From the NCBI RefSeq assembly GCF_018130765.1, contig NZ_JAFCJZ010000001.1:434001-498000 (forward strand): a stretch of DNA of 64,000 nt, read 5' to 3'. Source of the stretch: Bradyrhizobium iriomotense (GTDB lineage: Bacteria; Pseudomonadota; Alphaproteobacteria; Rhizobiales; Xanthobacteraceae). The notes under the pieces were generated by a model. That model made no database searches and had not been told where the DNA came from. It was given only the letters and a program-made list of their open reading frames with translations. Shown in pieces: positions 1-8,546 of this stretch; positions within the stretch are counted from its first letter, which is position 1; each line of letters opens with the position of its first letter. The translations under genes were made by a program, and so were the position numbers.

Positions 1-73
1 CGACGTCACGACACCGAGCTTTGAGTCCGCCGGGACGTTTTCCGAAACCTGCTTTGGATAAGAGGATTTGCCT

Positions 74-841
74 ATGCCTTCGCTGCGTCTGCTTGCCCCC
101 GCGCTGTTTGCGCTCGCCATGTTCGGCGCAGCCGCGCCCGCGTCGGCCGACAGCTTCTCCGATGCCCAGCGCACCGACATCGAGGCGATCATCAAGAACT
201 ATCTCGTCACCCACCCCGAGGTGCTCGAGGAAGCCATGACCGAGCTCAGCAAGCGCCAGGCGGCAGCCGAGACGCAGAAGCACGAAGCCAGCATCGCGCA
301 GAACGCGGAGGCGATCTTCAACTCACCGCGCCAGGTCGTGCTCGGCAACAAGGACGGCGACGTCACCTTCGTCGAGTTCTTCGATTACAATTGCGGCTAT
401 TGCAAACGCGCGATGGACGACATGCTCAGCCTCATGAAGAGTGATCCGAAGCTGAAGGTCGTGCTGAAGGAGTTTCCGGTGCTGAGCCAGGGCTCGGTGG
501 AAGCGGCGCAGGTCGCCGTCGCGGTGCGCATGCAGGATCCCACCGGAAAGAAGTATCTCGACTTCCACCAGAAGCTGCTCGGCGGCCGCGGCGCGGCCGA
601 CAAGGCGCGTGCCATGCAGGCGGCCAAGGACGCCGGCCTCGACACCGCCAAGATCGAGAAGGATCTCGCCAGCCCCGAGGTGCGCGCCACCATCGAGGAG
701 AACTTCAAGCTTGCGGAGGCGATGGGCATGAACGGCACGCCGAGCTACGTGATCGGCAAGCAGATCGTGATCGGCGCAGTCGGCGTTGAAGGCCTGAAGG
801 AAAAGATCGGCATTGCCCGCTGCGGCAAAGCGACCTGCTGA
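74..841 (+). CDS. DsbA-family thiol:disulfide interchange protein (ScsC-like)
   Basis: This is a periplasmic thiol-disulfide oxidoreductase of about 255 residues. A signal peptide (hydrophobic stretch about residues 4-24, ending ASA before DSF) is followed by a short helical N-terminal region and then a thioredoxin-like DsbA fold. The active site CGYC lies at about residues 107-110, and a cis-proline GTPSY motif lies near the C-terminus. An N-terminal helical segment before the catalytic domain is typical of ScsC/DsbA-like proteins in alphaproteobacteria, which may act as isomerases or oxidases. I chose ATG 74 because AGAGGA sits 7 nt upstream; TTG 68 is in frame but less well placed. Two further cysteines close the protein (CGKATC). 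A terminator follows directly, so it is probably monocistronic. Substrate is not predictable. Confidence 0.9.
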   Translation: MPSLRLLAPALFALAMFGAAAPASADSFSDAQRTDIEAIIKNYLVTHPEVLEEAMTELSKRQAAAETQKHEASIAQNAEAIFNSPRQVVLGNKDGDVTFVEFFDYNCGYCKRAMDDMLSLMKSDPKLKVVLKEFPVLSQGSVEAAQVAVAVRMQDPTGKKYLDFHQKLLGGRGAADKARAMQAAKDAGLDTAKIEKDLASPEVRATIEENFKLAEAMGMNGTPSYVIGKQIVIGAVGVEGLKEKIGIARCGKATC

Positions 842-870
842 TTGCACGTTTTTCGATATTGAAGACGCGA

Positions 871-900
871 AAAGGTCGGCTGAAAAGCCGGCCTTTTTCT
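871..900 (+). terminator. Rho-independent terminator after the DsbA-like gene
   Basis: A 10-bp stem (872-881 with 886-895, one G:T pair) with a GAAA loop is followed by TTTCT. It lies 30 nt after the stop codon. Confidence 0.8.
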
Positions 901-980
901 TGCGCCGAACCTTGGCGCGATCCTGCCAAATCATTCATCCGGCATTCAACAAACAAATCCCGCGGAACAGGTGAAGTTCC

Positions 981-1005
981 GGAACAACTCAAATCTCCTT
1001 TCGTT
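981..1005 (+). promoter_or_regulatory. EcfG/RpoE2-type general stress promoter
   Basis: GGAAC at 981-985 and CGTT at 1002-1005 are separated by exactly 16 nt. This matches the -35/-10 consensus of the alphaproteobacterial general stress sigma factor. It ends 43 nt before the DUF1236 start codon, leaving a short leader that contains the ribosome binding site. Confidence 0.7.
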
Positions 1006-1048
1006 GTCGGGCGGGCAATGACGCAAAGAAACACGTGAGGAGAATTCG

Positions 1049-1924
1049 ATGTTGAACCGCTTTATGATCTCGGTTGCCGCACTCGCGCTCGTCGCGGGCA
1101 CCGGTCTGGCGAACGCACAAGACAAGGGCCGCGACAGTGGTGGCGCTGGCTCGCAGCAGCAGATGCAGCATTCGCAACCGTCCGGTGGTGCCGCTGAGCG
1201 CGGCTCGATGGGCCGTGACTCCGCTCATGAGAAGGGCACCGTTGGGCAGGCCGGTGGTGCCGGCAGCATGAAGTCCGATCGGGCCGCCGACGACAAGTCG
1301 TCCGGCGCGATGAAGGACGAGCACCGTGGTCGCGAGATGAACAAGAACGCCGCCGAGGACAAGGCCGGCGCGACCAAGGGCCAGCGCACCGACGAACGCG
1401 CGCAGGGTCAGATGGACAAGTCGCACCAGGACAAGTCCAAGAGCATGAGCCAGGACAGCAGCAAGGACAGCACCAAGTCCGGCCAGAGGGACAAGGACAT
1501 GAAGGCTGAGGGCAGCAAGAGCGGCACCTCGACCAACAATGCCGAGACCCAAAAGGGTAGCACGAGCACCAACCAGAACGCTCAGGGTCAGACCGGCACC
1601 AGCACCAACCAGAACGCCCAGGGTCAGACCAGCACCAGCACGACGGTCGGCCAGGCCGGTGCCGGCGCCAAGCTCTCGACCGAGCAGCGAACCCAGATCA
1701 CCTCGGTGATCCGCGAGCAGCGCGTGGCCCCCGTGACCAATGTGAACTTCGCGGTCTCGGTCGGCACCCGCATTCCGCGCGAGGGCATCGAGCTGCACGC
1801 CCTGCCGTCCCGGGTCGTGACGATCTATCCGGAGTGGCGGACCTATCGCTATGTCATGGTCCGCGAGCAGATCGTGATCATCGATCCGAACACCTACGAG
1901 ATCATCGCGATCCTCGACGTGTAA
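1049..1924 (+). CDS. DUF1236 domain secreted protein with low-complexity linker
   Basis: The 291-residue product starts with a clear signal peptide (residues 1-23, ANA cut site). A long Gly/Ser/Gln/Lys-rich disordered region (about 24-205) follows, and it includes near-identical repeats of TSTNQNAQGQT at about 170-195. The last 85 residues form a DUF1236 domain (VTNVNFAVSVGTRIP, then IYPEWRTYRYVMV and EQIVIIDPNTYEIIAIL), a family found in rhizobial secreted proteins with no known function. The ribosome binding site GAGGAGA at 1036-1042 supports the ATG at 1049. The exact EcfG-type promoter upstream suggests induction in the general stress response. The hydrophilic, repeat-rich middle recalls stress-protective disordered proteins, but that is inference. 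Confidence 0.88.
   Translation: MLNRFMISVAALALVAGTGLANAQDKGRDSGGAGSQQQMQHSQPSGGAAERGSMGRDSAHEKGTVGQAGGAGSMKSDRAADDKSSGAMKDEHRGREMNKNAAEDKAGATKGQRTDERAQGQMDKSHQDKSKSMSQDSSKDSTKSGQRDKDMKAEGSKSGTSTNNAETQKGSTSTNQNAQGQTGTSTNQNAQGQTSTSTTVGQAGAGAKLSTEQRTQITSVIREQRVAPVTNVNFAVSVGTRIPREGIELHALPSRVVTIYPEWRTYRYVMVREQIVIIDPNTYEIIAILDV
1543..1645 (+). repeat. In-gene tandem repeat encoding TSTNQNAQGQT
   Basis: Two near-identical 33-bp units and a degenerate third encode repeats of TSTNQNAQGQT within the disordered part of the DUF1236 protein. Copy number could vary between strains by slippage or recombination. Confidence 0.75.
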
Positions 1925-1945
1925 GGCAGGTGGCGACCAATCCCT

Positions 1946-1979
1946 GGAGGCGGGCTGCCATGCCCGCCTCCTTGCGTTT
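1946..1979 (+). terminator. Terminator after the DUF1236 gene
   Basis: A perfect 10-bp GC-rich stem (1946-1955 with 1962-1971) and 6-nt loop are followed by a weak T tract, 21 nt past the stop codon. Confidence 0.7.
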
Positions 1980-2151
1980 GGCCGGCAGCCATGCTTTGGA
2001 CTGGTTAACAAGCAATTTCCGTAGCTTCCGCACAGATTTTTGCACCCCGGATGAGGTGCCTGAAGGTCTCTGGGAGGTCCTTCAAGGCTTCCCCTAGGAC
2101 GCTTTGTTACCTATAACCCCGCCACGCCGAAGCACCTCTTCCGGGATTGGA

Positions 2152-2619
2152 ATGGCAGAACCTGCAACCGACACGATCCTCGTCCTCAACGGGCCGAACC
2201 TCAACATGCTGGGGACGCGCGAGCCCGAGAAGTATGGCCATGCGACGCTGGCCGACGTCGAGGCGCTGTGCCGCGAGACCGCGGCGACGTTCGGCCTCAA
2301 GGCCGACTGCCGCCAGTCCAACCGCGAAGGCGAGCTGATCGACTTCATCCACGAGGCGCATGCGCGCAAGATGAAGGGCATCATCATCAATGCCGGCGGC
2401 TATTCGCACACCTCGATCGCGCTGCACGACGCGCTGCTCGCGGTGCAGATTCCGACGGTCGAAGTGCACGTGACCAATATCCACGCCCGCGAGAGCTTCC
2501 GTCACCACTCCTACACCGCGCGCGCGGCGTTCGCCTCGCTGTGCGGTTTCGGCATCGAGGGCTACCGCCTCGCCATCCAGGGCCTTGCCGCCAAGCTCGG
2601 CATCAAGCCCAAAGCCTGA
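2152..2619 (+). CDS. aroQ: Type II 3-dehydroquinate dehydratase
   Basis: This enzyme converts 3-dehydroquinate to 3-dehydroshikimate in the shikimate pathway. At 155 residues it has the normal size of the type II dodecameric family. Signature segments are all present: [19 protein letters not shown] with the catalytic Tyr, the [10 protein letters not shown] loop, the [17 protein letters not shown] substrate-binding segment and [17 protein letters not shown] with the catalytic His. The ATG at 2152 was chosen because the family begins shortly before LNGPNLN; the longer in-frame extension to 2104 is not family-like. It lies 35 nt upstream of accB, and the order aroQ-accB-accC is common in alphaproteobacteria, so the three are probably cotranscribed. 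Confidence 0.96.
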   Translation: MAEPATDTILVLNGPNLNMLGTREPEKYGHATLADVEALCRETAATFGLKADCRQSNREGELIDFIHEAHARKMKGIIINAGGYSHTSIALHDALLAVQIPTVEVHVTNIHARESFRHHSYTARAAFASLCGFGIEGYRLAIQGLAAKLGIKPKA

Positions 2620-2654
2620 CGCTCCCTTCCAACAGAACATTCGGATCAAGCAAC

Positions 2655-3149
2655 ATGGCGCGCCAGCCAGACGACAAAGCAGCCGCAAAGTTTTCCAGCG
2701 AGGATTCCGCGCTCGTCCGCGAGCTGGCCCTCCTGCTCGACGAAACCAGTCTCACCGAGATCGAGATCGAGCGCGCGGGCCTGCGCCTGCGCGTCGCCCG
2801 CAACATCAGCGTCGCCGCGACCATGCCGATGCCCATGGCAGCCGCTCCCGCCGCCCTGCCCATGGCAGCAAGCGCCGCCGCGCCCGCTGCTGCCGGCGTC
2901 GACCTGTCCAAGCATCCGGGCGCGGTGACCTCGCCGATGGTCGGCACCGCCTATTGGGCGCCGGAGCCCGGCGCCAAGCCGTTCATCGAGGTCGGCACCA
3001 AGGTGTCGGTCGGCCAGACCCTGCTGATCATCGAAGCCATGAAGACCATGAACCAGATCCCCTCGCCGCGCGCCGGCACGGTGACGCAGATCCTGGTCGA
3101 GGACGGCCAGCCGGTCGAGTACGGCGAGCCGCTGGTCATTATTGAATAA
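2655..3149 (+). CDS. accB: Acetyl-CoA carboxylase biotin carboxyl carrier protein
   Basis: AccB carries biotin between the biotin carboxylase (AccC) and carboxyltransferase subunits of acetyl-CoA carboxylase, the first step of fatty acid synthesis. The 164-residue protein has a helical N-terminal domain (about 15-52), an Ala/Pro/Met-rich flexible linker (about 53-85) and a C-terminal biotinyl domain. The biotinylated lysine is K130 within EAMKTMN. ATG 2655 gives the standard N-terminus; longer in-frame upstream extensions run through aroQ and are spurious. The next gene is accC, separated by a repeat-containing 82-nt spacer. Confidence 0.97.
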   Translation: MARQPDDKAAAKFSSEDSALVRELALLLDETSLTEIEIERAGLRLRVARNISVAATMPMPMAAAPAALPMAASAAAPAAAGVDLSKHPGAVTSPMVGTAYWAPEPGAKPFIEVGTKVSVGQTLLIIEAMKTMNQIPSPRAGTVTQILVEDGQPVEYGEPLVIIE

Positions 3150-3150
3150 G

Positions 3151-3219
3151 CGAGTGGCGAATGGCGACTAGCGAATGGTGCCCATCTAGCCCCTCGCTAT
3201 TCGCTACTCCCTATTCGCC
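3151..3219. repeat. REP-like inverted repeat between accB and accC
   Basis: Two arms of about 23 nt (3156-3178 and 3197-3219) are imperfect inverted copies around GGCGAAT and TAGCGAAT cores, with about four mismatches, some of which allow G:U pairing. It can fold in RNA between cotranscribed accB and accC and looks like an interspersed REP element. Confidence 0.65.
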
Positions 3220-3231
3220 CGCTGAGGCACC

Positions 3232-4590
3232 ATGTTCGACAAGATCCTCATAGCCAACCGCGGCGAGATCGCCCTTCGCATCCTCAGGGCCTGCAAGGAG
3301 CTCGGGATCGCGACCGTCGCCGTGCACTCGACCGCCGACGCCGATGCCATGCATGTGCGCCTGTCGGACGAGAGCGTCTGCATCGGGCCGCCGGCATCCA
3401 AGGACAGCTATCTCAACGTGCCCGCGCTGCTCGCGGCCTGCGAGATCACCGGTGCCGATGCCGTGCATCCCGGCTACGGCTTCCTGTCCGAGAACGCGCG
3501 CTTCGCGGAAATCCTCTCCGAGCACAATCTGCATTTCATCGGCCCGAAGGCCGAGCACATCCGCCTGATGGGGGACAAGATCGAGGCCAAGAAGACCGCC
3601 AAGCGGCTCGGCATCCCCGTGGTGCCCGGCTCCGATGGCGCGGTCGGCCCCGACGATGACGCCATGGCGATCGCCAAGAAGATCGGCTTTCCCGTGCTGG
3701 TGAAGGCGGCGGCGGGTGGCGGCGGCCGCGGCATGAAGGTCGCGCACGGCGAGGCCGACCTCCAGCTGGCGCTGTCGACGGCGGCCAACGAGGCCAAATC
3801 CGCCTTTGGCGACGCCTCGGTCTACCTGGAAAAATACCTCCAGAAGCCGCGCCATATCGAGATCCAGATTCTCGGCGACGGCCGCGGCGGCGCGATCCAT
3901 CTCGGCGAACGCGACTGCTCGCTGCAGCGCCGTCACCAGAAGGTCTGGGAAGAAGGCCCCTCGCCCGTGCTGGCCGCCGCCGCGCGCGCCAAGATCGGCG
4001 AGACCTGCGCGAAGGCGATGCGCGAGATGAAATATCTCGGCGTCGGCACCATCGAGTTCCTGTTCGAGGACGGCGAGTTCTACTTCATCGAGATGAACAC
4101 GCGCATTCAGGTCGAGCATCCCGTCACCGAGAGCATCACCGACATCGACCTCGTGCTGGAGCAGATCCGCATCGCCGCCGGCGGCGAACTGCCGGCGAAG
4201 CAGGAGGAAGTCCAGGTCATCGGCCACGCGATCGAGTGCCGCATCAATGCCGAGAACCCGCAGACCTTCCGCCCCTCGCCCGGCCGGATCCAGCAATATC
4301 ATCCGCCCGGCGGGCTCGGCGTCCGGATCGATTCAGCCGTCTATCAGGGCTACACCATCCCGCCTTATTACGACTCGCTCGTCGGCAAGCTGATCGTGCA
4401 CGGCAAGACGCGCGCCGAATGCCTGATGCGGCTGCGCCGCGCCCTGGACGAGATGGTGGTCGAAGGCATCGAGACCACGCTGCCGCTGTTCCGGGCGCTC
4501 GTGCGCGAGGACGACATCATCAACGGCGACTACCACATCCACTGGCTGGAACAGTATCTGGCCGGCAAGGCGGAACCCGCCCCCAAATAA
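3232..4590 (+). CDS. accC: Acetyl-CoA carboxylase, biotin carboxylase subunit
   Basis: AccC carboxylates the biotin of AccB with ATP and bicarbonate. The 452-residue length is canonical. An N-terminal Rossmann-like domain ([11 protein letters not shown] at the start) is followed by an ATP-grasp domain with the glycine-rich loop GGGGRGM (about 162-168), then [14 protein letters not shown] (about 287-300) with the conserved Glu, Asn and Arg active-site residues, and a C-terminal domain. Residue spacing matches the E. coli enzyme within one position. It follows accB in the same direction. An exact EcfG-type promoter motif begins 15 nt after its stop, marking the start of the next transcription unit. 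Confidence 0.97.
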   Translation: MFDKILIANRGEIALRILRACKELGIATVAVHSTADADAMHVRLSDESVCIGPPASKDSYLNVPALLAACEITGADAVHPGYGFLSENARFAEILSEHNLHFIGPKAEHIRLMGDKIEAKKTAKRLGIPVVPGSDGAVGPDDDAMAIAKKIGFPVLVKAAAGGGGRGMKVAHGEADLQLALSTAANEAKSAFGDASVYLEKYLQKPRHIEIQILGDGRGGAIHLGERDCSLQRRHQKVWEEGPSPVLAAAARAKIGETCAKAMREMKYLGVGTIEFLFEDGEFYFIEMNTRIQVEHPVTESITDIDLVLEQIRIAAGGELPAKQEEVQVIGHAIECRINAENPQTFRPSPGRIQQYHPPGGLGVRIDSAVYQGYTIPPYYDSLVGKLIVHGKTRAECLMRLRRALDEMVVEGIETTLPLFRALVREDDIINGDYHIHWLEQYLAGKAEPAPK

Positions 4591-4604
4591 ATCCCGCACC
4601 ACCG

Positions 4605-4629
4605 GGAACCCATTGCCTGCGCGGGCGTT
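4605..4629 (+). promoter_or_regulatory. EcfG/RpoE2-type promoter of the phosphorelay operon
   Basis: GGAAC at 4605-4609 and CGTT at 4626-4629 are separated by 16 nt, an exact match to the general stress promoter consensus. It ends 44 nt before the start codon of the CHASE3 kinase and points into the three-gene signalling operon. Confidence 0.7.
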
Positions 4630-4673
4630 TTGAGCAGCTGGGAGCTGTTTGAAAGAGGGGCGTCGGGATTCCA

Positions 4674-6209
4674 TTGTTCGGCGACACCGTCGTGACGGCT
4701 GAAGCGCAGCGGCGGCGCGCATTTTGGCAGGTCCTGCTGTTCGCAGCGGGCCTTTTGGTGCTGACCGTGATCAGTGCCGGCTCCGTCTACCTCGTCAACA
4801 AGGCGAGAGACGACAGCAAATGGGTGCTCCACACCATCGAGGTGGAGAATCAGGTCAACACGCTCCTGCTCGAGGTCCGACGTGCCGAAAGCAGCGCCCG
4901 CGGCTTTCTCCTGACGCAGGGACCGGACTTCCAGGCGGATCATGAGAGGGCCGTCGCAGCGATCATTCCGGCGCTCGACAAGCTCACGCGCCAGATCGGC
5001 GACAGTCCGGCGCAGCGCGACAGCGTCGAGAAGCTGAGCGCCGCGATCGAGGTCCGGCTCAGCCAGTTCGCGCGCGAGATGGATTCCATCAAGCAGGGTC
5101 GGCCCGACGATGCCAAGGCGCTCGTCCGCGAGGCCGCCGCCGGCACCACCACAACCACGATCACCAACCTCGCCAACGCGATGATCCGCGAAGAAGAACG
5201 TCTGTTCCGGCTCCGCTCCGTCAATGCCGACCGCAGCCAGACGCTGGCCGCCTCCCTCACCGGCATCGGCTCGGGCCTCGTCGTAGTGCTGGCGCTGATC
5301 TCGATCTGGCTGATGCGACGCTCGGCACGCATTCGTGACGAGGCCGAGACGCGCCTGCGCGATGCCAATCTCAATCTGGAGGCTGTCGTCGACGAACGCA
5401 CGGCCGACTTGCGCGAGGCCAATAACGAGATCCAGCGCTTCGCCTATATCGTGAGCCACGATCTGCGCTCACCGCTCGTCAACATCATGGGCTTCACCAG
5501 CGAGCTCGAAGAGCTCGGCGGCGACATCTTTCGCCGCGTCAGCAGCCTCACCCACGTCCCGGCCGACGGGCCGCCCTTGACCTCCGGCGAGATCGCGCTC
5601 GAAGGTCCCGACAAGCAGCTTTCCGAGGATTTTTCCGAGGCGCTCGGCTTCATCAAATCGTCGATCGCCAAGATGGACCGGTTGATCTCGGCGATCCTCA
5701 ACCTCACCCGCGAGGGCCGGCGCGAATTCCAGCCGGAGAAGATCGACATCCGCGAGTTCGTCGAAGCCATCGTGTCGACGCTGGCGCATCAGGCCGTGGA
5801 AGCGCAGGCGACGATCCACGTCGAGCCGCTGCCTGATATCATCAGCGACCGCCTTGCGCTGGAGCAGATCTTCTCCAATCTGATCGACAACGCGATCAAG
5901 TACCTGAAAAATGGCGTGCCCGGCGAGATCAGAATTCGCGGGCGTACCAAGCTCGGCTACGCTATCTTCGAGATCAGCGACAACGGCCGCGGCATCGACG
6001 CTAGGGATCATCAGCGGATATTCGACCTATTCCGCCGTGCGGGAACCCAGGACAAGCCGGGACAGGGCATAGGTCTTGCACATGTACGTGCACTTGTGCG
6101 CCGTCTCGGCGGCACCATGTCGGTATCGTCGGAACTGAACGCGGGCAGCACGTTCACCATCACGCTGCCCGTCGCCTGGAACGCCAGCACCCGGAACGCA
6201 GATCGATGA
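4674..6209 (+). CDS. CHASE3-domain sensor histidine kinase
   Basis: This is an inner-membrane sensor kinase of 511 residues. A first transmembrane helix (about 17-41) and a second (about 193-215) flank a periplasmic CHASE3 domain. A coiled-coil linker leads to a HisKA domain with SHDLRSPL (H262), the likely phosphorylated histidine. The C-terminal HATPase domain carries NLIDNAIKYL and DNGRGID boxes. A loop of about 40 residues follows the H-box. The start is a TTG with GGGA 5 nt upstream; GTG 4692 is an alternative. Its stop overlaps the next gene by 4 bp (ATGA), showing translational coupling to the response regulator. The upstream EcfG-type promoter suggests stress-induced expression. The CHASE3 ligand is unknown. 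Confidence 0.9.
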   Translation: MFGDTVVTAEAQRRRAFWQVLLFAAGLLVLTVISAGSVYLVNKARDDSKWVLHTIEVENQVNTLLLEVRRAESSARGFLLTQGPDFQADHERAVAAIIPALDKLTRQIGDSPAQRDSVEKLSAAIEVRLSQFAREMDSIKQGRPDDAKALVREAAAGTTTTTITNLANAMIREEERLFRLRSVNADRSQTLAASLTGIGSGLVVVLALISIWLMRRSARIRDEAETRLRDANLNLEAVVDERTADLREANNEIQRFAYIVSHDLRSPLVNIMGFTSELEELGGDIFRRVSSLTHVPADGPPLTSGEIALEGPDKQLSEDFSEALGFIKSSIAKMDRLISAILNLTREGRREFQPEKIDIREFVEAIVSTLAHQAVEAQATIHVEPLPDIISDRLALEQIFSNLIDNAIKYLKNGVPGEIRIRGRTKLGYAIFEISDNGRGIDARDHQRIFDLFRRAGTQDKPGQGIGLAHVRALVRRLGGTMSVSSELNAGSTFTITLPVAWNASTRNADR

Positions 6210-6646
6210 CGCAGCCAGTCACCATCATCATGATCGAGGACGACGAGGGGCACGCCCGGCTGATCGAGCGCAACATCCGCCGCTCCGGCGTCAACAACGA
6301 GATCATCTCGTTCGCCAACGGCACCGACGCGGTGAAGCACCTGTTCGGCGCCGACGGCAGCGGGCTGCCCCAGAAGGGCAACGCCCTCTTGATCCTGCTC
6401 GACCTCAACCTGCCCGACATGAGCGGCATCGACATCCTGAAGCAGATCAAGGAAAACAGATATCTCAAGGCCTCGCCCGTGGTCGTGCTGACGACCACCG
6501 ACGATTCCCAGGAGATCAAGCGCTGCTACGAGCTCGGCTGCAACGTCTACATCACCAAACCCGTCAACTACGAGAATTTCGCCAACGCCATCCGGCAGCT
6601 CGGGCTGTTCTTCTCGGTCATCCAGGTCCCGCCTGCCGCCCCATGA
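6206..6646 (+). CDS. Single-domain response regulator (Rcp1-like)
   Basis: The 146-residue protein is a receiver domain only. It has the acidic pocket EDD (residues 11-13), the phosphoacceptor D66 in LLDLNLP, the switch Thr in LTTTDD and the conserved K118 in ITKPVNY. The EDDEGHARLIERNIR start and the KENRYLKASPVVVLTTT segment resemble Rcp1-type regulators that partner phytochrome-like kinases and act as phosphate shuttles. No output domain is present. It overlaps the kinase upstream and the REC-HisKA_2 gene downstream by 4 bp each, so the three proteins are probably made in matched amounts and form one relay. Confidence 0.93.
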   Translation: MTQPVTIIMIEDDEGHARLIERNIRRSGVNNEIISFANGTDAVKHLFGADGSGLPQKGNALLILLDLNLPDMSGIDILKQIKENRYLKASPVVVLTTTDDSQEIKRCYELGCNVYITKPVNYENFANAIRQLGLFFSVIQVPPAAP

Positions 6647-7770
6647 ACCAGCGAACGCCGACACTGCTCTATATCGATGACGACGACGCGCTGGCGCGCC
6701 TCGTCGAGCGCGGCCTGACGCGACGCGGCTACAGAGTCGTCCACGCCGCGAGCGGCGAGGAAGGCCTCGAGCAGATCCGCCGCGCCTGCGCCCAAGACAG
6801 CATCAAAGAAAACATCGAAGGCGGCATCGACGTCGTGGCGCTCGACCAGTACATGCCGGGCCTCGACGGCCTCGATACGCTCGAGCAGATCATGGCGATC
6901 CCGGACGCCCCGCCCGTGGTGTTCGTCACGGCGTCGCAGGATTCCAGCATCGCGGTCACCGCGCTGAAGGCGGGTGCAGCCGACTATCTCGTCAAGGACG
7001 TCAAGGGCGACTTCATCCCCCTGCTCCACGTCGCCGCCGAGGGCGCGCTGCGCCAGGCCGAGATGCAGAAGGCACGCGAGGAGGCGGAAGCCGAGATTCA
7101 CGCCTCGCGCGACCGCTACGCCGCGCTTGCCGCCGAACGCGAGATGCTGCTGCGCGAGGTCAATCACCGCGTCGGCAACTCGCTCCAGATCATCGCCTCG
7201 CTGCTGCACCTTCAGGCCAGCTCCGCCGCGCAGGAAGAGGTCAAGGCCGCACTGACCAACGCGATGGGCCGCGTCGCCGCGGTCGCGCAGGTGCACCGCC
7301 GCCTCTACACCTCGCAGGATCTGAAGAGCGTGGTCCTGAACCAGTATCTGGACTCGCTGCTCGAGGATCTGCGCCGCTCGGCCGAAGGTAACCGGATGTC
7401 GCGCCTGACGCTGAAGGCCGAGCCGATCGAGATCGACCCGGACCGCGCGGTCGCCGTCGGCATCATCGTCAACGAGCTGGTGATGAACGCAGTGAAATAC
7501 GCCTATCCCGACGGCGCGGGCCCGATCCATGTCGAGCTGACCTCGCAGGGCGAGGACCTGCTGCTGACGATCGCCGACGACGGCGTCGGCGACAATGTCA
7601 AGGCCGACCCGCGGTCCACCGGCATGGGCCAGCGCATCGTCGCGGCCATGGCCACCAAGCTCGACGCCTCGGTGGAGCGCGACCCCACCCATTCCGGAAC
7701 CCGCATCGTGCTCAGGTTCCAGCGCCTCCCCGCGCCACCCGGCAAGGCCAACAGCGCCGCCGCGAGCTGA
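6643..7770 (+). CDS. Hybrid REC-HisKA_2 sensor kinase without membrane domain
   Basis: A 375-residue soluble protein joins an N-terminal receiver (D68 in ALDQYMP, K118 in LVKDVKG) to a HisKA_2-type kinase. The kinase has a coiled linker (about 138-170), the H-box REVNHRVGNSLQ (H175) and an HATPase domain (IIVNELVMNAVKYAYP, ADDGVGD). Kinases of the HisKA_2/HWE class act on PhyR in the general stress response of several alphaproteobacteria, and the operon is preceded by an EcfG-type promoter. Feedback control of the stress pathway is therefore a reasonable inference. The receiver probably takes phosphate from the upstream kinase, directly or through the single-domain regulator. Confidence 0.9.
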   Translation: MNQRTPTLLYIDDDDALARLVERGLTRRGYRVVHAASGEEGLEQIRRACAQDSIKENIEGGIDVVALDQYMPGLDGLDTLEQIMAIPDAPPVVFVTASQDSSIAVTALKAGAADYLVKDVKGDFIPLLHVAAEGALRQAEMQKAREEAEAEIHASRDRYAALAAEREMLLREVNHRVGNSLQIIASLLHLQASSAAQEEVKAALTNAMGRVAAVAQVHRRLYTSQDLKSVVLNQYLDSLLEDLRRSAEGNRMSRLTLKAEPIEIDPDRAVAVGIIVNELVMNAVKYAYPDGAGPIHVELTSQGEDLLLTIADDGVGDNVKADPRSTGMGQRIVAAMATKLDASVERDPTHSGTRIVLRFQRLPAPPGKANSAAAS

Positions 7771-7827
7771 CCCGCACCTCTCCGCCCCCATCGCAACCGC
7801 ATTGCGATCCTGCTATGGTCACAGGCC

Positions 7828-8508
7828 ATGACTTCGCGCGATTCCGCCTCGTCTGAGATCACGCCGGCCGTACTGCTGCGCGCCTATGCCTGCGGCATCT
7901 TTCCGATGGCCGAAAGCGCCGACGATCCGACCCTGTTCTGGGTCGAGCCCGAGCTGCGCGGCGTCATCCCGCTCGACGGTTTTCGCGTGGCCTCGCGGCT
8001 CGCACGCACCGTGCGCTCGGACGGCTTTCGCGTCACTGTCAACACCGCCTTCAAGGCCACGATTGCCGGCTGCGCCGCGCCGCAGGCCGGGCGCGAGGAC
8101 ACCTGGATCAACAAGCGCATCCGCGACCTCTATGGCGGCCTGTTCGAGCTCGGCCACTGCCACAGCGTCGAGGCCTGGCAGGACGACGAGCTCGTCGGCG
8201 GGCTCTATGGCGTGAGCCTGGGACGGGCCTTCTTCGGCGAGAGCATGTTTCACACCGCGCGTGATGCCTCCAAGGTCGCGCTGGTGCATCTGGTGGCGCG
8301 GCTGATTCATGGCGGCTTCGAGCTGCTCGACACGCAATATGTCACCGAGCACCTGAAGAGCTTTGGCGCCGTCGAGATTTCGCGCCGCCGCTACACCGCA
8401 CTGCTCGACAAGGCGCTCGCGGGAGATCCCGGCGAATTCCTGAGGCTCTCGTCCGGTGACGCGATCCCGGGTGCGCGTGCACTCGAGATCATCGCCTCGC
8501 GGCAATAG
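7828..8508 (+). CDS. aat: Leucyl/phenylalanyl-tRNA-protein transferase
   Basis: Aat adds Leu or Phe from charged tRNA to N-terminal Arg or Lys of proteins, creating N-degrons for ClpS/ClpAP. The 226-residue protein shows the family signatures [38 protein letters not shown] and the C-terminal block with FFGESMFH and [16 protein letters not shown]. It starts at ATG 7828, 57 nt after the phosphorelay operon, and converges with the DUF2155 gene. Presence between acc genes and DUF2155 is common in alphaproteobacteria. Confidence 0.95.
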   Translation: MTSRDSASSEITPAVLLRAYACGIFPMAESADDPTLFWVEPELRGVIPLDGFRVASRLARTVRSDGFRVTVNTAFKATIAGCAAPQAGREDTWINKRIRDLYGGLFELGHCHSVEAWQDDELVGGLYGVSLGRAFFGESMFHTARDASKVALVHLVARLIHGGFELLDTQYVTEHLKSFGAVEISRRRYTALLDKALAGDPGEFLRLSSGDAIPGARALEIIASRQ

Positions 8509-8546
8509 ATCACGTTTATCGGCTGCCGAACCCGGGGGGATTTGGG

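Noticed and set aside
1-73. 3' end of an upstream gene in the first bases
   Set aside because: Only a few codons are visible and no family can be recognised.
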